From NCBI RefSeq assembly GCF_026262505.1, contig NC_067203.1:25463411-25527410 (forward strand): a stretch of 64,000 nucleotides of DNA, in the 5' to 3' direction. Below are positions 54,905-64,000 of the stretch, in pieces. Numbering within the stretch: the first letter of the stretch is position 1; each line of letters opens with the position of its first letter. The notes below the pieces were generated by a model, which was not told the origin of the DNA, did no database searches, and saw nothing but the letters and a program-made list of their open reading frames with translations. A program made the translations under genes and the position numbers. This stretch comes from Trichomonas vaginalis G3. Taxonomy: Eukaryota > Parabasalia > Trichomonadida > Trichomonadidae.

Positions 54905-55703
54905 ACCCTACGTTCCCAACTTCTGGAAAACGTTTTTTCACCCTTATGATCAGTTTCAGACACTTTGGGAGTCTCCCAAACTTTGATATTTTGCATTATG
55001 ATGTGTCTAGTTTAACGCACAGTTGTTTTAAAGGCAAATGATGATATCACATGAAATTATCAAATTATCAAATTTTGAAGTACCAGTCCAAAGGGTTAAT
55101 TAGATCCTACACAGATGTGCGATAGTGAAACATATGTGTTCTTGATTTGAGAAGTCCTACTGATAGAGGTATGAATCTCACAGCTTTGTGTGAGTGTGTC
55201 TGACACTTGTATAGAGTGGAATATGCGCCGACATATATTATATAATAACATGTAGTTGATAATTATGAAAAAATAGAATTCGATGCGAATGATATTGAAA
55301 GTTGTTTTGTAATTTGATATTTTTCTTATATGTGTTAATTAGTAAATGGCTTGTTTGTTGTGATAGTACTGTGAAAAATGAAAGGTATTTTAAATTAAAA
55401 AATTGAGATTTTGAGATATCTCTAGAATTAAGAATTTATTATGTATTTGACTTTTATATAACTATGTGTAAAGGATCTCGATGTCTATATGCTTTAAATA
55501 AAATTAAATAAAATGAGATAAAAAATTAAAATGGACAAGAAGATATATGGAAATGTAATTTGTATTGTGTTGGTTGTTGGCAAAATGATTTTAATACAGA
55601 TTTAAGGATTTGGAATGGATTTGAAATTAAATGATTTTAATTCAAGGAGTAATAAGATTTTGAACTGGTTTTTATTTTGTGAATGTAAACTCCTTCCATA
55701 GGA

Positions 55704-55945
55704 TATGTATTAGAAAGATCAATGTCAAACTTTTTGAAAGAATTGTTTTTTTGTTGAGCGATTTTCTCATATTTAATAATATATTTAAGTTGGCGTATCT
55801 TACGCCCTTCCAAAAATATGTATTAGAAAGATAAATTTTAAACTTTTTGAAAGAATTGTTTTTTTGTTGAGTGATTTTCTCATATTTAATAATATATTTA
55901 AGTTGGCGTATCTTACGCCCTTCCAAAAATATGTATTAGAAAGAT
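55704..55945. repeat. 113-bp tandem repeat, two-plus copies
   Basis: TATGTATTAGAAAGAT starts units at 55704, 55817 and 55930 (partial). Each unit ends GGCGTATCTTACGCCCTTCC, itself containing a short GGCGTA/TACGCC palindrome. Confidence 0.9.
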
Positions 55946-56194
55946 GACTTATAATTTCATAAATTATTTTGTCCCGACGGTTTGAGCGGTTATCAGAATG
56001 GTTGCTTACACAATGCGTCAGCAAAATGTCGGTTGGGGTGCCCTTCTTGGCCTCCTGAGTACTCACCAAGATACCCCCAGCTCCCGCAAAACACCTCCCT
56101 TAGGTGCGCATTACCTGACGGCATTATTTTGCAATTATTTCAAATTTTTTAGATGTCTTTTGTTAAAGTTTGTTAACTAAAGACTTGAAAACAG

Positions 56195-56402
56195 CTTACC
56201 GCTTCAAGCTGCTCTCTTCCCGGTTCCTCTGCCGCAATCTTCTGTTTGATTGTGCGCAAAGCTCTCCTCCTTGTGAACTTTGCCTGACAGATACACCTGG
56301 GAGACAGCATTCGGACATCTTACCGCTTCAAGCTGCTCTCTTCCCGGTTCCTCTGCCGCAATCTTATGTCTGATTGTGCGCAAAGCTCTCCTCCTTGTGA
56401 AC
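56195..56402. repeat. G+C-rich 84-bp repeat at 124-bp spacing
   Basis: Copies 56195-56278 and 56319-56402 (CTTACCGCTTCAAGCTG ... CTCCTTGTGAAC) differ by a few bases. The surrounding 55975-56470 stands out in G+C from the AT-rich element. Small ORFs on both strands follow the repeats and are not called. Confidence 0.85.
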
Positions 56403-56582
56403 CATGGCTGATAGAAAGAACTGAAAGACAGGATAGGAGGAACATGCCGGTTCAAGTTAACTTGCAATATGCTTCTGATTAGTGATTTTAGATGAAAGAT
56501 TAGCGAAATCGCATTTAATTTGGATAGAAGGATTCAATTTTATGAAGCAGGCTCGTAGAAAATATGCAGGAATAGCACAATC

Positions 56583-56890
56583 TTTTGCAATCAGAATGTG
56601 ATTGCAAAACTTTGACCGACAGGAGTGTATTGTGCACTCTTGTCGGTCTGCATGTCTCATTCCGGGAGACATTGTCACTGCATGTCTCCCAGAATGAGAC
56701 AATCTTCCGCAATCAGAATTGGTGCAAAACTTTGACCGACAAGAGTGTATTGTGCACTCTTGTCGGTCTGCATGTCTCATTCCGGGAGACATTGTCACTG
56801 CATGTCTCCCAGAATGAGACAATCTTCCGCATTCATAACTTGAATGCGGAAGTTTGACCGACAAGAGTGCACAATACACTCTTGTCGATC
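56583..56890. repeat. Tandem array of strong hairpins (120-bp period)
   Basis: Perfect or near-perfect palindromes in a row: 56583-56609 (11-bp stem), 56614-56648 (14-bp stem, one mismatch or G-T), 56654-56700 (17 of 18 bp), then a 120-bp-shifted second copy 56734-56768 and 56774-56820, a perfect 12-bp stem at 56824-56852, and 56856-56890, where the loop CACAATA is the reverse complement of the loop TATTGTG in the earlier copies. The 120-bp unit is nearly identical between copies. Confidence 0.92.
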
Positions 56891-58543
56891 TAAATGTATC
56901 TTACAATCAAAGACACTTTCATACAATCTTTTCGAAGTTAAAAAAAAATTTAATTATTTCTTTCTTTTGTTTATTAAATCGCCTTACTCACGTACTAATC
57001 TCTTTTAGAGACTCTATCGAGCTATCCCCACATATAAACCTGTGACAATAATACATATTTACTCTCTTCATATTCTGATCTCATGACACATTATCGCAAA
57101 AACTATATTTATACAACACACCTCATAAAGTCTCATTTTAGCCCTATCTAAGCGTTCAAAACCTATTTTCCACACGTAATCTGATTCTTCTGGCTCCGCT
57201 GATTCGATTTCTGCTGGCAGATCGTGAAAATATGCATCACATAAAGAGATAAACACAACTCAAAATTATTGCTTTTTTTTTCAAATTGTCTATTCATCCA
57301 TCTTTACATATTTATTATCTCCTCGGTTTCCCCTCACAAATTCTTTTAATTTTCTGAATAATACGTATAATAAAATGAATATCTCAAAAACTAAAACACA
57401 AAATTAATGTTGGAAAATGACTAGATATAATCTGAACTTTTGAATTCATACATTTTTGGAAAAAATTGAATTTTCAAAATATCGATTTACATTAGAATCT
57501 ATATCTAATTTTATCAATACACAAGTAGGGAATGTTCAATACATCTTTGAGCAACGTGAATAGCACAATTTTATAGGATTATTTGTTGATTATATAAAAT
57601 ATAAGCCAAATCGAATCGGCTGTATAGTACTTTAGTTTATCATTGAATGTTAAATGTGTTCAGATAAATATTTGAGTCATATATCGCATTTTCTAATTTC
57701 AAAATTTATCTCATGAAGTTAGAATTTATTTGATCATACAACATCATGTTAGTCAAACCAGAGTTCAATGGCGATTCTAAAATGGAACAAATGCTTGTTT
57801 TATCAAAATGTTAAAATTAATCTAAAAAACTTAATATCTAACCAAACCATTCTAGAATTATTATATACAGGTATAGGCAATCTAAATGCACACGGAATTC
57901 GGAAAATTAAAAAGAATATTTATGAGATTATTAAATCTTATGTAATTCAATGAAAAGTAGATAATATGAATATCTATAGGCTATATATCAACATATGAGT
58001 TTTTGGTTTGACCAATACTATACTAATGTGATCAAATTAATCTGATTTCTTAGATTTTCATTTGAAGCATTTGCAGTAGTAGGGGTACCTTTATATATTA
58101 ACATATTAAAAAATTGCGCTCCGATTCGCAGTTTCTTCATGATTTTGAGATTGCATTAGATTTCGCGATGCAGAAAAAAATCACTTTAGATTCCCGTCAA
58201 ACTCTAAGTATAAGCATGTCTCTATATGTAGAAACTGTCTGCGCTATTTATTTCCCGGCTCAAAAAACCACGGTGTCTGTGTGAGGAAAATATCCATTTT
58301 AGGACCCTGGGTAGGGGGTCATGAAAATTTTCCAAGAGTTGGAAATATAGGGTATTCAAATCGGGGTATTATTATTGTCGTCTGGCGGTTTTAGACGACA
58401 ATGCGAATTTTCAAATAATCGGATTTTTAGCCAGATAAAGAGCTACTCCATATATCATGCGTGTTTGCATACTATATACATAGATGGAATTGATGTTCTT
58501 CCTTTATTTAGGTACCGAAACATGCTTGAAAAATCTATTTTTT

Positions 58544-58645
58544 AGACGACAATGATAATTTTGTCACTTTTCCAGACGACAATAATAATTTGTCACCTTT
58601 TTAGACGACAATAATAATTTTGTCACTTTTTCCAGACGACAATAA
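58544..58645 (+). repeat. About 30-bp tandem array (AGACGACAAT)
   Basis: Units start at 58544, 58574, 58603 and 58634 (partial). Each has AGACGACAAT, an AT tract, then TTGTCAC(C/T)TTTT. It abuts the right TIR at 58655. An inverted pair of the same motif occurs at about 58373-58402. Confidence 0.85.
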
Positions 58646-58654
58646 AACATCCTC

Positions 58655-58973
58655 ATTCAAATCTTTGGTCGCAAGAAGAATTGCATGATAAATAAAAACA
58701 TTTAATCAAAGTCAATTTTATTTTTCATATTCAAATGGACTGAGTGTTAACATTTAACATTTTTTGCTAATTGTCGTCAAAAATTAGGCGTAAAGCAAAA
58801 ATTGATATTTCATATGGTTTTATGATAGATAAGCATTATATTCCCACTCATTATATTCGTAAATTTTGAGGTTTATCCTTCGCTTTTAAGATCATTGAAT
58901 TTGATTTTTATATAAAATAGTTATATATTAGAAAATAATATGAGTTTATGTGATATTATTTTTCAGAAGATTT
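58655..58973 (-). repeat. Right TIR of the 4.67-kb element
   Basis: 319 bp, reverse complement of 54302-54620. Confidence 0.9.
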
Positions 58974-59337
58974 CATTCTATATGCCTATGAAAAGTACTC
59001 TCAAAACTAACTTTTCCTAATTATAATTAAATCTAGAATATTGTATTATGCTTAGTATTATTTCATTTTTCTCATTCAATTTAGAATTTACAAATGTCAA
59101 AAAATTGAGAGCTGTCACTTTTGATGAATTTCTGCTTATTACACAAATAAAAGTTTTTCAGCAATTTAAAAAAATTCTTGAAAATATTGCTAAACAAAAT
59201 TCGAATACAATCGATGAAATAGAGATGGTAGGGGGAATAGCCTATAAAATCCAAATCAGAATTAAAAATCCAAAAAAACACATCTTTATGAGGTTTTAAG
59301 CAACATAATAACAAGGGGTGAATATCCGCAGAACCAA
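58974..59337. other. Intergenic region with a doubtful small frame
   Basis: An ATG frame of 83 codons at 59048-59299 (ends KIQIRIKNPKKHIFMRF) has partial protein-like composition, but no promoter or recognised feature. I do not call it. Confidence 0.4.
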
Positions 59338-59880
59338 TTACAGGATAAGTTGATAAATTGATGGCAAGCGGTTAAAAGCATAAGGATTTGGTTGAGGAAT
59401 ATATTGCTGAACTGGCTGTGGAATATATGGAGGTTGATATATTGGACTATAATCGGGAACTATATTAACCATAGTGATTTGGCTTTGTTGAACAGGTTGC
59501 ATTGTCTGTGATGCCTTGGTGGAATTTCTTTCTATAATCCTCTGCAAGCGACAGCAGTGGGTTCTAACGCAAGCAGCAGTTCTTCCTGGAAAATGCGATG
59601 AAATGAACGCCCATTTTGTGCCGTATTGTCTGTACAATGAGAGTAATAACTCTTCATCGTCAGCAGACCACTCAGTGAGATTGGCCTGTGGGGATAGATA
59701 GTGATTCCATCTGTCTCTGCACTGTCTGGAAGTTCGGCCCTTAAGATATTTGGCAACATTAGGCCAAGAAGATGTGCCGATTTGCTCGACAATCTCACGA
59801 AGCTTATCATCTTCTTCAGGTGTGAACTTAATGTGGCAAGATTTCTCATGAGTTCTCTTCTGCATTGGTGATTGTTCCAT
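59338..59880 (-). CDS. R2R3 Myb DNA-binding protein
   Basis: A 180-residue protein. R2 (about 16-63) reads IKFTPEEDDKLREIV, then SWPNVAKYLKGRTSRQCRDRWNHYL, with all expected aromatic positions. R3 (about 68-113) reads EWSADDEELLLSLY then KWAFISSHFPGRTAACVRTHC, with the third tryptophan lost. The C-terminal third is Pro/Gln/Tyr-rich (PPYIPQPVQQYIPQPNPY), a likely activation or interaction region, unlike the acidic tail of the Myb protein at 18.3 kb. It is a sequence-specific regulator by family. CATTCAATTGA occurs 34 bp upstream, as before the other Myb gene. Confidence 0.9.
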   Translation of the reverse strand: MEQSPMQKRTHEKSCHIKFTPEEDDKLREIVEQIGTSSWPNVAKYLKGRTSRQCRDRWNHYLSPQANLTEWSADDEELLLSLYRQYGTKWAFISSHFPGRTAACVRTHCCRLQRIIERNSTKASQTMQPVQQSQITMVNIVPDYSPIYQPPYIPQPVQQYIPQPNPYAFNRLPSIYQLIL

Positions 59881-61537
59881 GTATCTATCAAATATTTAAT
59901 ATCTGTAAAAAAACATTCAATTGAATATTGAATAAAACTGTGAATGGATTGAAAATCTGTTTAGCTAGTAACGTTGAACCAATTTTTAAAGGTAAATATG
60001 ATGTATACGAATATACATGATCAAAGTACCAAGTTGCTCAAAAGTAGAATTTAAATATTCAACGATAGAATTAATTGCCATTGTAGACTGAAGAAAATTT
60101 TGTGCATTACGCGTCCAACTAATTAATATTTTGAAGAACACTATTAGTAGTATTATTTTTGTAGGAAAAAAGATGCATACCTGTAATTGAGAACATCTTT
60201 TGATTTTGATAGTACAATTTATCACTTGTGCAAGCAAAAATACTATATAACATATGTATTGCATTTTTTTCTAACAAGACACGAAAAACATTTGAAAAAC
60301 TGTAACACAAATCTATTCAAATTGATTATTTGTAAATCAAATAATTTATTAAAAATATTGTGAGGAAAACGAATGACCACATTAGATGTTTGTATGTAAT
60401 TAATTATAATAAATCTAATTAATAATTTGTTTAGTAGTTTTGAGACTCATTATCAAATTCTCAACGATTAATTTTTCAAAAATTCTTTATCGATTGAGGA
60501 TTATATTATTAAACAGAATTTTCAGTCCCAATAATGTTAAACCATAAATATTTTTTACTTCAATAGCTTTATTCTTCTGAAAAAAATTCTATTGAACAAA
60601 GATGATTTGACATCATTTATCTAGCTATATTTTAAATTTTTGGTCTCATCTGATTTTAACTCTCAAATTTTAAATATGTTTAAAATACTAATGGAACTAT
60701 TACTAGCTAAATATCTCCGACAAAAAAGTTGGTCTTTCAAAAAGTAAATGAAAAGAGAAAAATGTTCATATCTTTTAATTTCACATATTCTTTTGAAATA
60801 TTTAATTATTTATCTTAAATTCTCCCACTTTTGAATAAAATTTAACAGTCTCGATTAATCCCTGTTTACCCATTCCCATCAATTTATTCATTATTTTTGA
60901 TTAAACGTATTGACTTTTTTTTAGCTACCGAATTTTAAATTATTTGATACTTGAGGTTATTAACATGATACGGATTTAATTAATTGCTCAAATTTAAGTA
61001 ACTTCGATTTTTCCAAATCGATCTTCTTATTGACTTACTCTCTTTAACCCGAATTCTCTATATTATTCTTTCTATCAATGTTATATAGTATCTGCTTATA
61101 CAAGTATATAGATTTCCGCTTTAATTTCAAATTTTTAAATTTTATACTCAAGTATTGAGAGATTCATTAATTATGGCCTTAAATTTCAATTTCCAATTAC
61201 AGTTCTTTAAAAATATATATTCTGAAATATTGATTCGTAATTCAAAAAATACAATACTTTTTTATATCATGATCTTTCAAAAAGCTTTAACATCTATTGA
61301 TTTGTCTCACTATAAATGTTTTGTAGAGTACTCAATCGCAGTTGAAAATTTCAATTTAATTCCGCATGAAAGAAAACCTTTTTAAACATCTCGTAAATTG
61401 GCCAATCACATGTTTTAGAAGATCTTCTGCCTTTTTGTAATAAAAGTTATAAGCATAATTACTGGAATAATGAGGTTATTCCTTATCAAAGACATGAAAG
61501 ATCTATCGTTGAATTTTGGAATTTCATAACGTTCACA
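59881..61537. other. Gene-free AT-rich stretch
   Basis: 1.66 kb between divergent Myb and tubby-like genes. Short frames (for example 61155-61385) lack coding features. Nothing else is supported. Confidence 0.5.
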
Positions 61538-62710
61538 ATGTCATCTCAAAAAGAGCCATATCTTGATGATTTGCGAATTGTATTTCAACCAGCATTCATC
61601 CTTACAGATCCGACAATGAATACTGCCGAAGTGCAGTATTTTCATTGCAGGATCCCAAAAACTAGATTAATAGATACAAAAATTAACCAAGTTGAACCTT
61701 CAATTGCACCACTTCCAAATGAAAATTACAAACAAAAAGCAAAAAATGTTGAATCAAGCTCAATTCAGCCTTCAAATGTAATAAAAGAAAAATTAGAGCA
61801 ACCACCTGCAGAAACACCTCCACAATCTCCTGTACAACCAGCAGAAATGCAAACTCCATCTCAAGAATCCCCAAATCAAAAACAAAATTTATCACCTCAG
61901 GCAAGAAAGCGAATCCAGCAACTCTTAAAGAATCAAAACGTTCAAGAGCAATCACAAGATCAAGAACAAGATAATGAGCCTGCTCCGAAATCTCCTCCAC
62001 CACGAAACAAAATTTCGAGAAGATCTGGTTATAATTTTGAAGAAACAGATTCGCCACTATCAATGTCTGAATATTGGACAATATCTCTCAAATCCCAAGA
62101 AAATGTTCGGTTTATTTTCTACAAAAATGAAAACGAACTTGGATTTGTCAATCCATCTACTAAGCAGATACAGATTAAAGGAATTATTAGTTCGAATCAT
62201 GTTTCTGTAATGTTAGGCGGTCAGAGAGTTGCGGAAATACGTCAACAAGATGATAATACATTTTACATTTACAATTGTGAAGAAAAACCTTACTTCGAAT
62301 ACTGTGCTATGAAGTTAAACCAGTCATTTGTATCCGAAGGAGGTCCATTGCTCTTTGAATTATACATTCCTGCCCTTAAAAAACGTCCAGAAGGTCAAAG
62401 ATATGTTTCAATCGAAGCTTCTGAGACTTCCGGTCTTATTGCAAGGGTTGAACAAAAGGCAAAGGAAGCAATTGTCATGAAAACAAGGATGCCACAGAAT
62501 ACCGGAAATTCTTTCGATCTTTCCTTCGAAAATATCTTCAAAAAACCTGATTTCCACAATTTCATCATTTATCACGATTCTAACCCGAAAAGAATCGTTT
62601 CTACGCTCGGATTATTGGATGGCGGACTATATAGAGCAACTGTTACATACCCTATGTGTCCACTGCAGAGTTTCTTCGCTTGTTGTGGTTCTTTTATTAC
62701 TCAAAAATAA
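61538..62710 (+). CDS. Tubby-like protein
   Basis: A 390-residue protein. The N-terminal half is disordered and Pro/Gln/Ser-rich (about 60-155, PPAETPPQSPVQPAE). Residues about 175-390 fit the C-terminal tubby domain: NSFDLSFENIFKKPDFHNF resembles the family's LxFxGRVxxxSxKNFQ, and the end YRATVTYPMCPLQSFFACCGSF matches the closing YPLSPLQAFAIxLSSF helix that fills the barrel. Tubby domains bind PtdIns(4,5)P2 and shuttle membrane or ciliary cargo, so a flagellar or membrane-trafficking role is plausible. The usual CE dipeptide at the C terminus is replaced. It is divergent but complete. Confidence 0.75.
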   Translation: MSSQKEPYLDDLRIVFQPAFILTDPTMNTAEVQYFHCRIPKTRLIDTKINQVEPSIAPLPNENYKQKAKNVESSSIQPSNVIKEKLEQPPAETPPQSPVQPAEMQTPSQESPNQKQNLSPQARKRIQQLLKNQNVQEQSQDQEQDNEPAPKSPPPRNKISRRSGYNFEETDSPLSMSEYWTISLKSQENVRFIFYKNENELGFVNPSTKQIQIKGIISSNHVSVMLGGQRVAEIRQQDDNTFYIYNCEEKPYFEYCAMKLNQSFVSEGGPLLFELYIPALKKRPEGQRYVSIEASETSGLIARVEQKAKEAIVMKTRMPQNTGNSFDLSFENIFKKPDFHNFIIYHDSNPKRIVSTLGLLDGGLYRATVTYPMCPLQSFFACCGSFITQK

Positions 62711-63041
62711 TATAGTTATAAAAATCTTCTGTTTCTTATATTTTTTATAATTAAGTTGATATTTTTCATATCCAATTAACAAACCTACGAGCTTATAAAC
62801 TAATGGGCTTTAAATAATTAGGCAATTGAAGAATAATTTCTTTTCGATCTGATTTCTATTTCGTTTATGTATTTATCGCTTATAATTAGCGCATAAAAAA
62901 GTAAATTAGCTGGTTTTTGAACTTAAAAAGAGAATTCCGAAAATATATTTTGGATGAGTAAAAGATTTATCAGAATAATTCTATCATCGAAAATTTAGGC
63001 TCATCGAAATATTAATGAAGGCCTCATTCAACTAAATCTTG
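62711..63041. other. Intergenic region
   Basis: AT-rich spacer after the tubby-like gene; nothing supported. Confidence 0.5.
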
Positions 63042-63309
63042 ATGTCAGAATATTTAAGAATTGCAAGAGAAAAGAAATTACCGTAATCGAAATCGTTTTA
63101 ACATCAATGGTGAAGAATTGACGACGATGGACATGATTTGCGCAATTTCTGACAATATTAAGAAGAATCCTGTAAATCACAGATTTTGCAGGAAGCCAGA
63201 ACAAGACACCAAGGAACGTTTCTACTTTTGGATTACAAACTATCTTGATCCCAGCACTGAGTTGTTGACAAAACTCCCTAATATGCCAGGTTATAGTCCA
63301 AATGATTAG
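63042..63309 (+). pseudogene. Small uncharacterised ORF, apparently frameshifted
   Basis: The ATG at 63042 opens MSEYLRIAREKKLP and stops after 14 codons; a second frame overlapping it continues to 63309 with protein-like sequence (GEELTTMDMICAISDNIKK, RFYFWITNYLDPSTELL). One indel near CCGTAATCG would explain it. A TCATTC just upstream is a near-Inr. Family unknown; it could be a fragment of a longer ancestral gene. Confidence 0.45.
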
Positions 63310-64000
63310 GAAATTTTTCCAATTTTCCAATAAAAATTTTCCAATTCTCCACCAAAAATTTTTTAATAAAATATTATTTTACGGCATTGCCCGTCACTTT
63401 TTTTGGTACAAGGCTAATATCACGGTATAACCCCCCCTGAAAAGACTTTATAAGAATTTGCAACGGCAAATTTTTGAAATTTTTACATGAAGGCATTTAA
63501 AGGTATGTATGCATTTTCAATATAATTTTAGTAAATTTTTATGAAAATAATCGTCAACGTATAAATTGTGATTCAAATCATCATATTCTGATGATTCATG
63601 TCATTATGTTTACAATATTCTGATGATCATGTGTATAAAGTACTACAATATTCTGGACAATAGTATAAACATCTGATCAATAAAATATTTAATTATTTAA
63701 TTATTCAAAGTGATCATGATGCATTTTACTCTGTTACCAATATGTCTTTGCTGTAAATGGTATGTTAGTTCATTCTCGTTGCGTATCATCTTATAATAAA
63801 AAAAAATTGAATGTGATGAAGCCAAATTTAACACCACTGAAGATTTTTCATGAGATATTGCGTGTTTGCACATGGATTCAATGTCATTTGCAACAAAAAC
63901 TCTGATTAAATTTACTAAAATAAGAGATATTAATTCATCCAACATCTTTAGAAGAGTGAGACATTAGAGTTTGTTCATGGGGTTGGAAAAATAGCTACAA
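63310..64000. other. Gene-free stretch to the window end
   Basis: AT-rich DNA with small direct repeats (ATATTCTGATGATCATG-like words at 63585-63640). The frame at 63697-63945 on the minus strand has weak composition and no recognised feature; not called. Confidence 0.45.

Larger units (their letters stand above)
54302..58973. mobile_element. 4.67-kb element with 319-bp TIRs and hairpin array
   Basis: Perfectly matched-length terminal inverted repeats (54302-54620 and 58655-58973) start AAATCTTCTGAAAAATA and enclose 4.03 kb without a credible ORF. Inside are a 284-bp hairpin element, a 113-bp tandem repeat, a G+C-rich block with a 124-bp repeat, an array of strong hairpins and a 30-bp GACGACAAT array next to the right TIR. 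Only a CA dinucleotide is shared by the flanks, so no target duplication is clear. The family is unknown; it may be a non-autonomous DNA transposon that collected other repeats. Confidence 0.75.

Noticed and set aside
54784-55041. 85-codon ORF
   Set aside because: Its first third is the right arm of the foldback element; the rest has no coding features.
56170-57256. Several overlapping 60-140-codon ORFs
   Set aside because: They follow the hairpin and direct repeats on both strands at once and show no conserved domain.
1-64000. CRISPR arrays, rRNA genes or bacterial operons
   Set aside because: Tandem repeats here have no unique spacers of constant length; no rRNA signature is seen; genes are eukaryotic with individual promoters.

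Overview
The window looks like a chromosomal segment from a trichomonad (Parabasalia, Trichomonas-like). The reasons are intron-poor genes in very AT-rich spacers; short 5' leaders starting at Inr-like TCA(C/T)T(A/T) motifs a few bases before the ATG; TAAA tails overlapping stop codons; strong C/G-ending codon bias only in the highly expressed genes (eEF1A, calnexin, eS12, P2); and typical families such as BspA-like LRR proteins, R2R3 Myb proteins and a MULE transposase. The species cannot be fixed from the sequence alone.

Layout. 1-6.2 kb: a protein-kinase pseudogene, a small uncharacterised gene, a 1,980-bp transposon-like element with 274-bp terminal inverted repeats (TIRs), and a type I membrane protein. 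6.4-18.8 kb: a dense housekeeping block with a TAF5-like WD40 protein, a GYF-like protein, ribosomal proteins eS12 and P2, a tetraspanin-like protein, an acidic repeat/coiled-coil protein, calnexin and a Myb factor. 19.2-30.2 kb: a nested mobile-element island. A 9.94-kb Mutator-like element (MULE), flanked by a perfect 9-bp target-site duplication (TSD), has arms of about 3.3 kb built partly of 19-bp and 35-bp tandem repeats, and carries a broken DDE/SWIM transposase. It sits inside a small element that has its own TIR and TSD. 31-41 kb: a coiled-coil protein, Fip1, eEF1A, an inositol-phosphate kinase (ITPK1-like) and a frameshifted BspA-like gene. 41-47.5 kb: a very large type I surface protein split by two frame breaks, and a CUE-domain protein. 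47.5-59.3 kb: gene-poor DNA with a 121-bp tandem repeat and a 4.67-kb element with 319-bp TIRs, which holds a perfect-hairpin array and GC-richer blocks. 59.3-64 kb: a second Myb factor, a tubby-like protein and a small broken ORF.

The host genes are independently promoted and form no operons. Shared themes are core transcription and mRNA 3'-end formation (TAF5-like, two Myb proteins, Fip1), translation (eS12, P2, eEF1A), ER folding (calnexin) and cell surface (tetraspanin-like, BspA-like, large surface protein). The eS12 and P2 promoters share the same M3 plus M5 core-promoter arrangement known from Trichomonas, while most other promoters are Inr-type. The strongest candidate for something undescribed is the MULE with satellite-bearing long TIRs and arm-specific cassettes, followed by the hairpin-array element at 54.3-59.0 kb.
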